This document shows, piece after piece, positions 1 through 4,458 of a DNA stretch of 5,791 nt. The first letter of the stretch is position 1. Each line of letters opens with the position of its first letter. Location: assembly GCA_014860175.1 (NCBI GenBank), contig JACZKF010000562.1:1-5791 (forward strand), in the 5' to 3' direction. Under the pieces are notes generated by a model. The model worked only from the letters and a program-made list of their open reading frames with translations. It had not been told where the DNA came from and searched no databases. The position numbers and the translations under genes are program-made. The DNA is from Desulfuromonadales bacterium (lineage in GTDB: Bacteria > Desulfobacterota > Desulfuromonadia > Desulfuromonadales > JACZKF01).

Positions 1-81
1 CAAGGAATCCTCCCCTACCTCGTTACCCAGCTCGGCCAGGACAGCGGCGCCGGGTACCTCCTGGAACACCACATCCCCTAG
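1..81 (+). CDS. 3' end of an unidentified protein (partial, runs in from the left edge)
   Basis: Frame 1 is open from the first base to a TAG at 79-81 and encodes 26 residues that begin QGILPYLVTQ and end YLLEHHIP. The evidence that this is a real gene end is the open frame up to the edge, the ordinary protein-like composition, and a strong GC hairpin that begins at the last base of the stop codon. The fragment is too short for a family assignment and I recognise no motif in it. The start lies outside the window. Confidence 0.4.
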   Translation, partial: QGILPYLVTQLGQDSGAGYLLEHHIP

Positions 82-101
82 GGGAGCCGTCTGGCGTCCC
101 C
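81..101 (+). terminator. GC hairpin directly after the upstream stop codon
   Basis: GGGGAGCC (81-88) pairs with GGC-G-TCCCC (93-101) around the loop GTCT, giving 8 base pairs with one bulged G at 96. It starts on the last base of the TAG stop. No T-tract follows, so it is either a weak or non-canonical intrinsic terminator or a 3'-end stabilising hairpin. The position between two same-strand genes supports a transcript-end role. Confidence 0.35.
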
Positions 102-117
102 ACTCCCCTTCGTCGGG

Positions 118-145
118 TTGTGGCTGGTCGGGATGAGGCTATAGT
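118..145 (+). promoter_or_regulatory. possible sigma-70 type promoter of the YqaE-like gene
   Basis: TATAGT at 140-145 matches the -10 consensus at five of six positions. TTGTGG at 118-123 is a poor -35 at a 16-bp spacing. It lies downstream of the hairpin at 81-101 and 23 bases before the start codon. This is a weak call made by eye. Confidence 0.22.
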
Positions 146-168
146 GCAGGAAAGATCGGGAGGCCGCC

Positions 169-327
169 ATGGATGTTCTGCGCATCATCGTCGCCATCAT
201 CCTCCCGCCGCTGGGGGTTTTTCTCCAGGTCGGGATCGGGAAGCATTTCTGGATCAATATCGTCCTCACGCTGCTCGGCTACGTTCCGGGGATCGTGCAT
301 GCGATCTGGGTGATCGTGAAGAAGTGA
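169..327 (+). CDS. YqaE/Pmp3 family small membrane protein
   Basis: This 52-residue protein is almost entirely two hydrophobic segments (about residues 4-23 and 28-50) joined by a short turn, GIGKHFW. The family pattern is clear: IILPPLGVFLQVG at 10-22, then W28-I-N, LLGYVPGIVHAIWVI at 35-49, and a KK end. Members of the Pmp3/YqaE family (PF01679) are inner- or plasma-membrane proteolipids of about 50-60 residues. In yeast and plants they affect membrane potential and salt tolerance; the bacterial role is mostly undefined, though they are often stress-induced. The length is typical, so the gene appears complete. The ATG at 169 is preceded by GGGAGG at 158-163, 5 bases upstream, which fixes the start. 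It stands alone, between a hairpin-ended gene upstream and a convergent gene downstream. Confidence 0.9.
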   Translation: MDVLRIIVAIILPPLGVFLQVGIGKHFWINIVLTLLGYVPGIVHAIWVIVKK

Positions 328-461
328 GGGGGGAGACGCCACCGACATGGGTTGGCCAGAGGCTTGACGTTCGTTTCCGAACTCGTTCGGTCGGTGGGGT
401 AGCGCCTTGGCGAAAGTGCCCGCCGGAAAATTGAAAGGGGCCGGGATCTCCCCCCGACTGG

Positions 462-866
462 TTAAAGATGCCGCGTCTCCTTCGGGGGCGATTTCCAGCT
501 GTCGTTTCGCCCGTCGAGGTAGGTGACCGGGGCGGCAGCCAGATCGGCGTCCTCGACGTCGTCCAGACAGTTGACGTTGACGGCGTAGAAAGTGCCGCCC
601 AAGTCCGGCGCCTCCCCCCAGCCGAAGGGGTGCACGCCGCAGTGCCGGCAGAAGAGGTGGTGCAGGCGCCTGGCGCCGAACTGGTAGTCGGTCAGAGCCT
701 CCTCCCCCTCCAGAAGCCGGAATTCCTCCTTCTTAACCGTTGCCAGCCAGTTCCTCACCTTGGTGCAGATCGAGCAGTTGCACTTGAACGTCCCCCGCTG
801 CAGGTTGAGATCGACCTCGAAGCGGACCGCGCCGCAGTGACAGCTGCCGGCATGTCTCTTTTTCAT
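462..866 (-). CDS. GFA-family (CENP-V/GFA domain) zinc-binding protein
   Basis: The 134-residue product carries the whole GFA signature (PF04828). Numbered from the ATG at 866, the N-terminal GSCHCGAVRF gives C9 and C11. A second cluster, C29-x-C31-x-x-C34, and C73-x-x-C76 complete the usual seven-Cys pattern of a catalytic and a structural zinc site. It ends in the typical YAVNVNCLDD and LDGRNDSWK segments. Founding members condense formaldehyde with glutathione, but most small bacterial paralogues are uncharacterised, so the substrate is unknown. A GTG at 869 lies in frame just before the ATG. I prefer the ATG because GGGGAGG (874-880) sits 7 bases from it and only 4 from the GTG. It is convergent with the YqaE-like gene, with 134 bp between them and no clear intrinsic terminator. 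The resemblance of its N-terminus to the minigene at 2323-2379 is discussed there. Confidence 0.9.
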   Translation of the reverse strand: MKKRHAGSCHCGAVRFEVDLNLQRGTFKCNCSICTKVRNWLATVKKEEFRLLEGEEALTDYQFGARRLHHLFCRHCGVHPFGWGEAPDLGGTFYAVNVNCLDDVEDADLAAAPVTYLDGRNDSWKSPPKETRHL

Positions 867-1160
867 CACAAAACCTCCCCGGGCCAGTGTCTGTTCAGTT
901 TACCAGTTCGGGGGGTGGGTGCGGGAAGTGGATGCAGGCTGAAGCAGTCACTGGCGTCCTCTTCAGTTCCTGGCCAGGGCGGTGCCGGAAAGGCCATCCG
1001 GAAGAAATTTCTGGCGCCCTCTGCGGTTATGGTCTCGGTCCGGTCGGGCCAGGGGAGGGTCGGAATGACCCACTTCGCCCCCAAGAGAATGCGTCCTTTT
1101 ATCCAGAACCCGCCGAAGAACCCGAGAAAATGTCTTTGAATTCAATCCTTTAGGTGGATC
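867..1160. other. non-coding stretch upstream of the GFA gene; no gene supported
   Basis: About 290 bases in which several open frames overlap on both strands, none with a plausible start, ribosome binding site or recognisable protein family. The only clear signal is the ribosome binding site of the GFA gene at 874-880. I find no convincing -35/-10 pair for the GFA gene here. Any enhancer-binding site serving the sigma-54 promoter at 1168-1182 would be expected in this stretch, but I could not identify one by eye. Confidence 0.5.
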
Positions 1161-1167
1161 ATGTAAG

Positions 1168-1182
1168 TGGCACTCTTTTTGC
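1168..1182 (+). promoter_or_regulatory. sigma-54 (-24/-12) promoter of the NuoC-like gene
   Basis: TGGCAC at 1168-1173 and TTGC at 1179-1182 are separated by exactly 5 bases, and the invariant GG (1169-1170) and GC (1181-1182) are 10 bases apart, as in the RpoN consensus TGGCACG-N4-TTGC. Transcription would start near 1194, leaving a leader of about 38 bases before the ATG at 1232. The same bases also form a 6-bp inverted repeat, GTGGCA (1167-1172) with TGCCAC (1180-1185), so an operator is the main alternative reading. RpoN promoters need an activator ATPase; none is encoded in this window. Confidence 0.62.
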
Positions 1183-1186
1183 CACA

Positions 1187-1212
1187 CGATCAGGAATCGG
1201 ACAGCCTGATCG
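1187..1212 (+). promoter_or_regulatory. perfect 8-bp inverted repeat in the leader of the NuoC-like gene
   Basis: CGATCAGG at 1187-1194 is the exact reverse complement of CCTGATCG at 1205-1212, with the 10-base loop AATCGGACAG between. The repeat lies between the -24/-12 promoter and the purine-rich ribosome binding region (1216-1231). The loop contains GGA, and GGA recurs at the stem end (1193-1195) and in the ribosome binding region (1228-1230), which is the arrangement CsrA/RsmA targets often have. It could instead be a protein operator overlapping the start of transcription. Confidence 0.5.
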
Positions 1213-1231
1213 CAAAAAGGGGCAAAGGGAG

Positions 1232-1687
1232 ATGACATCGCAGATAACGGTTTACGAGAGAATCGCGCGGGATCTGACCGGCCTGTATCAGCGCGCCAGC
1301 AACAGCTACTGCATCATGGTGCTGGAGCTTCGGGCCGATGCTGTTCTCGAGGCGGTCAGCCGGTTGAAGGACGACTTCGGCTTCGACCAGCTGCTGGAGG
1401 TCTCGGCGGCCGTATGCCCCGAACGTCGGCCGCCTTTCGAGGTGGAGTACCACCTCTACAGTTCACGTCATCACAAGCGTCTTCGCCTGAAAATACGGGT
1501 TCCAGAAGGGAGGACGACGGTGCCGACCTTCGCGTCCTGGTACTCGCCGGCACCGTTCATGGAGCGCGAAGTGACCGAGAGGTACGGCATCTGTTTTGGC
1601 AATCGGCAGCAGATCCAGCTCCTCAAAAGAGCATTTCGTCTTTCCGCGCCGGGCAGGGGGGAGCGTGGGGAGAAGCTGGCGATGTGA
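1232..1687 (+). CDS. orphan NuoC-like protein (complex I 30-kDa subunit family), divergent C-terminus
   Basis: This 151-residue protein resembles NuoC over its central part. An N-terminal alpha/beta region (5-60) leads to FEVEYHLYSSRHHKRLRLKI at 69-88, matching the family's F-x-V-x-Y-x-L-x-S-x-x-x-x-x-R-L-R-L-K core. Then come RVPEG (89-93), VPTFASWYSPAPF and EREVTERYGICF at 111-122, which corresponds to the NuoC motif ERE-x-x-[DE]-hydrophobic pair-G-I. The motif is degenerate (R117 replaces the first hydrophobic residue), and the HPLRKDYP-type end of true NuoC is absent; no other frame downstream restores it. NuoC normally sits in the peripheral arm of NADH dehydrogenase or group 4 hydrogenases beside NuoB and NuoD, but no such partner is present here. 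The ATG at 1232 is favoured over an in-frame GTG at 1154, which lies upstream of the putative promoter. AAAGGGG at 1216-1222 sits 9 bases before the ATG. The role is unknown. Confidence 0.72.
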   Translation: MTSQITVYERIARDLTGLYQRASNSYCIMVLELRADAVLEAVSRLKDDFGFDQLLEVSAAVCPERRPPFEVEYHLYSSRHHKRLRLKIRVPEGRTTVPTFASWYSPAPFMEREVTERYGICFGNRQQIQLLKRAFRLSAPGRGERGEKLAM

Positions 1688-1709
1688 GAACTCGTCCCGA
1701 GTGCCGACG

Positions 1710-1829
1710 CTATTTGCCTTGAATCGCCTCGCCGGTTCTCTCGATGTCCCTGCCGGCCCCTCTCACCGTGTTGCAGGCCTGAAGGGTGAAAACGATCCCG
1801 ACCAGCAGGAGGGCTATAACTTTTTTCAT
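1710..1829 (-). CDS. entericidin-like small lipoprotein
   Basis: The 39-residue product has a charged start (MKKV), a hydrophobic segment (4-16), and a lipobox LQAC with the lipidated cysteine at 19. The mature peptide begins CNTVRGAGRDIERTGEAIQ. The C-N-T-V-x-G-A-G-x-D-I arrangement is the hallmark of the entericidin EcnA/EcnB family (PF08085), tiny envelope lipoproteins; in enteric bacteria EcnB is a stationary-phase, membrane-toxic partner of EcnA. Only one member is present here, so no toxin-antidote pair can be claimed. Asn follows the cysteine, not Asp, so sorting to the outer membrane is expected under enterobacterial rules. AAAGGA at 1840-1845 is 10 bases upstream of the ATG. The gene is convergent with the NuoC-like gene, with 22 bases between their stops, and lies 65 bases downstream of the VOC gene. 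Confidence 0.85.
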   Translation of the reverse strand: MKKVIALLLVGIVFTLQACNTVRGAGRDIERTGEAIQGK

Positions 1830-1870
1830 CGCCTTTTAATCCTTTCTTCAAGCGAGATACTTCTTCACCA

Positions 1871-1898
1871 ACCTTAGCGAAGGCCGATCTTTTGTCAA
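1871..1898 (-). promoter_or_regulatory. possible promoter of the entericidin-like gene, overlapping the VOC stop codon
   Basis: On the minus strand TTGACA (1898-1893) is a perfect -35 hexamer that includes the TGA stop codon of the VOC gene. The best -10 at a 16-bp spacing is TAAGGT (1876-1871), only three of six. It lies about 40 bases upstream of the start codon, so the small lipoprotein may be transcribed on its own as well as by read-through. Confidence 0.35.
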
Positions 1899-2326
1899 TT
1901 GGCCTGCTTGCGCGAGGGAATTCGAGAACTGCCCTCTTGATAGGCTTCGTCGGCAAATTCGATCAGGCAGAAACCGTGTCCGAAAGGGTCGGAGAAGGTG
2001 ATGCACTTCGACCCGCGCCATTGAACGCATTCGCTCTCCCGGATGCCGCCCGCGGCCACCACCCGTTCGGCGGCTTGTTCGATATCCTCGACGACGAAGT
2101 CGAGATGCACCGGCGTCCAATGGCCGCAATACCGACGCGGCGTCGCGAGTCGGCGCCCGGGGTCGGCCCCTTCCGCATTCTGCAGCAGGTAGATGACGGA
2201 AGATCCTCCCGTGAGTTCGGCGACATCGTTGTCCAGCGTGCGGTTGTGCGACAACCCGAGGGCTGCACAATAGAATTCGATGGCCGGCACGAGTTCCGGC
2301 ACGTCGATGTTCACCAGGATTTTCAT
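1895..2326 (-). CDS. VOC (glyoxalase/bleomycin-resistance fold) family protein
   Basis: The 143-residue product is a single VOC unit made of two beta-alpha-beta-beta-beta modules. The first runs MKILVNIDVPELVPAIEFYCAALG-type from residue 1, with the FY-x-x-x-LGL element at 18-25. The second starts at VHLDFVVEDIEQA (73-85) and closes with the family hallmark DPFGHGFCLIEF (113-124). Candidate metal ligands are H74 and E123; the equivalent N-terminal pair is not obvious, so metal binding is uncertain. VOC proteins include glyoxalases, dioxygenases and thiol transferases, and nothing here fixes the substrate. The ATG at 2326 overlaps the stop of an upstream 18-residue ORF as ATGA. No strong ribosome binding site of its own lies just before it, which suggests translational coupling. 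The last 18 residues or so are polar and probably disordered. Confidence 0.85.
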   Translation of the reverse strand: MKILVNIDVPELVPAIEFYCAALGLSHNRTLDNDVAELTGGSSVIYLLQNAEGADPGRRLATPRRYCGHWTPVHLDFVVEDIEQAAERVVAAGGIRESECVQWRGSKCITFSDPFGHGFCLIEFADEAYQEGSSRIPSRKQAN

Positions 2327-2379
2327 GGCGCCCAGCCGAAGACGCCGCAGTAGCAGCTGCCCGTGCAGCTCTTCTTCAT
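2323..2379 (-). CDS. 18-residue Cys-rich minigene, ATGA-overlapped with the VOC gene; possible collapsed GFA remnant
   Basis: The ORF encodes MKKSCTGSCYCGVFGWAP. It has a good ribosome binding site, AAAGGA at 2389-2394, 9 bases before the ATG. Its TGA overlaps the VOC start codon as ATGA, so its translation would feed ribosomes to the VOC gene. The peptide looks like the GFA protein at 462-866 with its middle removed: MKK-x-x-x-GSC-x-CG matches the GFA N-terminus, and CGV-FGW-AP matches its CGVHPFGWGEAP segment (residues 76-87). Deletion between the two short CxCG/CxxCG-coding repeats of a GFA ancestor would give this product. The alternatives are a leader peptide unrelated to GFA or a genuine Cys-rich micropeptide. 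That the ORF and its coupling signals exist is seen directly; its origin is inference. Confidence 0.5.
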   Translation of the reverse strand: MKKSCTGSCYCGVFGWAP

Positions 2380-2398
2380 CGTGATGCGTCCTTTCGCT

Positions 2399-2420
2399 AT
2401 TCAACCGGTTGGATTCAACC
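2399..2420. repeat. operator-like direct and palindromic repeat upstream of the minigene/VOC pair
   Basis: ATTCAACC occurs at 2399-2406 and again at 2413-2420, a 14-base period. The palindrome CAACCGGTTG occupies 2402-2411. On the minus strand it sits about 20 bases before the minigene start and just upstream of its ribosome binding site, in the 84-bp gap after the FMN reductase gene. It could be a repressor operator, or alternative RNA hairpins (GGTTG-AATC-CAACC against AACCGGTT). Confidence 0.35.
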
Positions 2421-2463
2421 TGGGGCTTCGCGCCGCAACTCTGTGCAGCGCAGAGCCGACAGG

Positions 2464-3099
2464 TCAGCGAATGAAGTGCATCATGACCTTCTGCTCCCGC
2501 TCCGGCGCCGGCACCGCTCCCCTGCCGTGCTCCACCAGCTTCAGCAGCCAGGCCATGTTCTTCCCCAGCACCCGCATGATCTGCACCCCCTCGGCGTCCT
2601 GCTCCACTTCCCCCGACATGCGGCCGTGAATGACGTTCCAGTAGTTGGAGGTGGGGAGGAGCATCTCCGAGTAGAGGAGAAAATTGTTGAGCTGCTCGAA
2701 GGCGGGAATACCGCCGGAGCGGCGCACCGCCACCACCGCGGCGCCGACCTTGTGGCGAAAGAGGCTGCCGTTCATGCCGGCGACGTAGAAGGCGCGGTCG
2801 AGAAACGACTTCATCGCCCCGGACATGGCGGCGAAGTACACCGGCGAGCCGAGGAGGATGCCGTCGGCCTGCTTCATCAACTGGATCCAGTCGTTCACCG
2901 GGTCGCCCGGGAGGACGCAGCGCTCGTCCTTGTTCCTGGCGCACATGCCGCAGGCGATGCAGTCGCGGATCGGCTTGTCCCCCACCGTGACGATCTCGGT
3001 CTCAATCCCTGCTGTCTCCAGCTCCGCCGTCACCATCTTCAGGGCGTGCCAGGTGTTCCCTTCCTTGTGGGGACTGCCGTTGAATGCGACTACCTTCAT
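2464..3099 (-). CDS. NADPH-dependent FMN reductase family flavoprotein with a four-Cys cluster motif (iron-sulfur flavoprotein-like)
   Basis: The 211-residue product has a flavodoxin-like fold. The FMN phosphate loop is NGSPHKEGNT at 7-16, and a second flavin-contact segment, GSPVYFAAMSGAMKSFLDR, lies at 84-102. Between them C47-x-x-C50-x-x-C53-x7-C61 is the compact cysteine motif of the iron-sulfur flavoprotein (Isf) group, which holds a 4Fe-4S cluster beside FMN. Isf-type proteins are cytoplasmic dimers reported to move electrons from ferredoxin to O2, peroxide or other acceptors, and close relatives are annotated simply as NAD(P)H-dependent oxidoreductases. The length fits the family. GGAGG (minus strand, 3112-3108) is 8 bases from the ATG, so the start is well supported. 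It follows the hydrolase gene by 58 bp and is probably cotranscribed with it. Confidence 0.9.
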   Translation of the reverse strand: MKVVAFNGSPHKEGNTWHALKMVTAELETAGIETEIVTVGDKPIRDCIACGMCARNKDERCVLPGDPVNDWIQLMKQADGILLGSPVYFAAMSGAMKSFLDRAFYVAGMNGSLFRHKVGAAVVAVRRSGGIPAFEQLNNFLLYSEMLLPTSNYWNVIHGRMSGEVEQDAEGVQIMRVLGKNMAWLLKLVEHGRGAVPAPEREQKVMMHFIR

Positions 3100-3157
3100 C
3101 TTTATTTCCTCCGTCGATTTGTTTTGTAGATCACTTCAGCAATTAACTGCCCGTCCC

Positions 3158-3925
3158 TTATGGTTCCCGCATCAGTAGAGAAGCCAACTCGTCCGGGGCG
3201 GTCACCATTGAGTCGTGGCCTGCCTCGATGGTGGTGAACGACCAGGTATGGTCCTCCCTTATATGGTCACGGGTAGATTCGAGCAAAGCATAGGGCGGTT
3301 TGGTCGAAGCAATGTAGGTGCACTTCAATCCATTGCTCCCAGAGTTCTTGAAGGTAAAGGTTCCGACATAGGTCCCGACTGGCATAGGCCGCAAGTGACG
3401 CTGCAGCCAGGCCGCCTCCGCCGGCTCGGTTACCGCGAAGGCACTCGGCGGAGGTGCCGGGAGCGCCACCCCCCGTCCCTGTTCTCGCACCGACTTCAAT
3501 CGTGCTTCACGTGCCTCGGGCGGATTGAAGTCGGCCCAGCTGAAAGAGGCGCCCGCTGACATATCGGGTGGCACACTACCATCCAGATAAAGGTAGTGAG
3601 ACACGCGCTCGCGGAGTGAGTCTGCTGCCCCGGAGATCACAAACCCCCCATAGCTATGTCCAACGAGAACGAAGTCACTCAATTCCTCCGTTTCCACCAG
3701 AGAAAGAATATCGTCCACATGGGTCTGCAGCGAAATGTCCTTGGAGAAGAGATGCGCGCGGTCCCCCAATCCGGTGAGGCTGGGGGCGAAAACATGATGC
3801 CGCCGAGCCCGGAGTAGATCGGCCACACGACGCCAGCACCAGCCCCCGTGCCACGCACCATGCACCAGGACGAAGGTGCGGGGCGTATGGGTGACGCTGG
3901 CAGCGGCACTGCTCACCCCGGTCAC
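3158..3925 (-). CDS. alpha/beta hydrolase, esterase/hydroxynitrile-lyase-like
   Basis: The protein is 255 residues from the GTG at 3925. The oxyanion strand FVLVHGAWHGGWCWRRVADLL (18-38), PSLTGLGDRAHL (48-59), nucleophile elbow G89-H-S91-Y-G-G and the terminal AGHDSMVTAPDELASLL (235-251) with catalytic H237 are the pattern of the alpha/beta hydrolase branch that includes plant methylesterases and hydroxynitrile lyases. The catalytic acid is not obvious. The substrate is unknown; such proteins hydrolyse small esters or amides. The start is uncertain: no ribosome binding site precedes the GTG, the frame stays open only to a TAA at 3971-3973, and the first 16 residues or so lie outside the conserved fold. 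A leader ORF with a good ribosome binding site (ATG at 3978) ends in a GTGA overlap with this start, so translation is either coupled or interrupted by a frameshift. Confidence 0.85.
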   Translation of the reverse strand: MTGVSSAAASVTHTPRTFVLVHGAWHGGWCWRRVADLLRARRHHVFAPSLTGLGDRAHLFSKDISLQTHVDDILSLVETEELSDFVLVGHSYGGFVISGAADSLRERVSHYLYLDGSVPPDMSAGASFSWADFNPPEAREARLKSVREQGRGVALPAPPPSAFAVTEPAEAAWLQRHLRPMPVGTYVGTFTFKNSGSNGLKCTYIASTKPPYALLESTRDHIREDHTWSFTTIEAGHDSMVTAPDELASLLMREP

Positions 3926-3978
3926 GGCACCCGTTTTTGCAGCGATATCTGATTTAGGAGAACCTCGCCTTTAATCAT
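3922..3978 (-). CDS. 18-residue leader ORF overlapping the hydrolase start (or frameshifted hydrolase 5' end)
   Basis: The ATG at 3978 follows GGAGG (3992-3988) at 9 bases, the best ribosome binding site near the hydrolase. The ORF encodes MIKGEVLLNQISLQKRVP, and its TGA (3924-3922) overlaps the hydrolase GTG (3925-3923) as GTGA. Two readings are possible. It may be a coupling leader peptide. Or a single-base indel between 3925 and 3971 may have split what was one ORF starting at 3978, since the hydrolase frame is open from 3970 onward. The peptide itself has no recognisable motif. Confidence 0.35.
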   Translation of the reverse strand: MIKGEVLLNQISLQKRVP

Positions 3979-4230
3979 GCCGCCAGCCCTCCATTTGCCG
4001 ATACATCCAAAATGAAGTACTGCATGAGATTCTACACAAAAAATCATCAGTTTACTGCTTTGGGAGCTGGAAGGCAGAACAAATCGCAACATGCCAAGCC
4101 TACCCCAAGGTTTACGGCAGAGGCGGGCCTTGTCCCTGTGGGCGGCAACTTTGGTATAATTGGAACATCTATAATTAATCCCCCGCAGGCGGCCCTGTCG
4201 GGTCTGACCTGCAGAAAGGATGGCAGATCG
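3979..4230. other. divergent intergenic region, relatively AT-rich
   Basis: These 252 bases separate the minus-strand gene run from the plus-strand lipoprotein operon and are visibly richer in A and T than the flanks, especially 4000-4090 and 4150-4180. An open frame continues upstream of the lipoprotein start to 4012, but it shows no protein-like character before the signal peptide at 4231. The region must hold promoters for both directions. The plus-strand candidate is listed separately; for the minus strand only an isolated TAGAAT (4034-4029) was seen, without a good -35. Confidence 0.55.
4130..4175 (+). promoter_or_regulatory. promoter region of the lipoprotein-SYLF operon, two TATAAT hexamers
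   Basis: Two perfect -10 hexamers, TATAAT at 4155-4160 and at 4170-4175, lie 15 bases apart, 55-76 bases before the first start codon. The first has a partial -35, TTGTCC (4130-4135), at a long 19-bp spacing; the second has no clear -35. One of the two is probably the real -10. The weak -35 would fit dependence on an activator or a stress sigma factor. Confidence 0.45.
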
Positions 4231-4446
4231 ATGGTGATTCGAAGCGTCTCAATTGTGCTGACCGCCCTGTTTCTGTCCCTGGGCCTGGTCGCCTGCGAGA
4301 AGGAAGGACCGGCCGAGAGGGCCGGAAAGCAGATAGATCAAGGAATCGAGAATACCAAGGATGCCGTTCAGGATGCCTTCCAGGGACAGGGCCCGGCGGA
4401 AAGGGCCGGGGAGAAGATCGACAGAGCCATGGAAGGGAAGGAGTGA
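4231..4446 (+). CDS. small lipoprotein with two GPAERAG repeats
   Basis: The 71-residue product has a lipoprotein signal: a positively charged start (MVIR), hydrophobic 5-18 and lipobox LVAC with C22, followed by Glu, so outer-membrane anchoring is expected. The mature part is short, charged and helical. It repeats one unit, GPAERAGKQIDQ at 26-37 and GPAERAGEKIDR at 54-65, 28 residues apart, joined by IENTKDAVQDAFQGQ. The AG-x-x-ID pattern resembles the mature entericidin motif but the protein is longer; I cannot name a family. AAAGGA at 4215-4220 is 10 bases before the ATG at 4231, and the signal peptide begins there, so the longer in-frame extension to 4012 is rejected. The SYLF gene follows after 12 bases, so the two form an operon and probably act at the same membrane. 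Confidence 0.85.
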   Translation: MVIRSVSIVLTALFLSLGLVACEKEGPAERAGKQIDQGIENTKDAVQDAFQGQGPAERAGEKIDRAMEGKE

Positions 4447-4458
4447 AAGGAGAGTATC

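Noticed and set aside
363..396. Repeated GTTCG/CGAAC units between the YqaE-like and GFA genes
   Set aside because: Stems of five bases with alternative partners; too short to call a terminator or operator.
866..1084. 72-codon minus-strand ORF whose TGA overlaps the GFA ATG as TGATG
   Set aside because: It can start only at a TTG with no ribosome binding site, the product is Pro/Trp-rich without any recognisable pattern, and overlap with the next start codon is a short motif that arises by chance.
468..1139. Long plus-strand ORF opposite the GFA gene
   Set aside because: It is the antisense shadow of the GFA coding region; the GFA frame has clear zinc motifs and a ribosome binding site, this one has neither.
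887..1238. Overlapping ORFs on both strands in the gap before the NuoC-like gene
   Set aside because: No protein-like motif, poor starts, and they run through the promoter and leader structures at 1167-1212.
2439..2455. Hairpin CTCTG/CAGAG after the FMN reductase stop as a terminator
   Set aside because: Only five continuous base pairs on the minus-strand transcript, with a mismatch inside and no T-tract.
2327..2944. Upstream part of the long minus-strand frame that contains the VOC protein
   Set aside because: It is a shadow of the FMN reductase gene in another frame; the VOC fold begins at the ATG at 2326.
4012..4230. In-frame N-terminal extension of the small lipoprotein
   Set aside because: The lipoprotein signal peptide begins at 4231 with a ribosome binding site; the extension would bury it, and the extension covers the two TATAAT hexamers.
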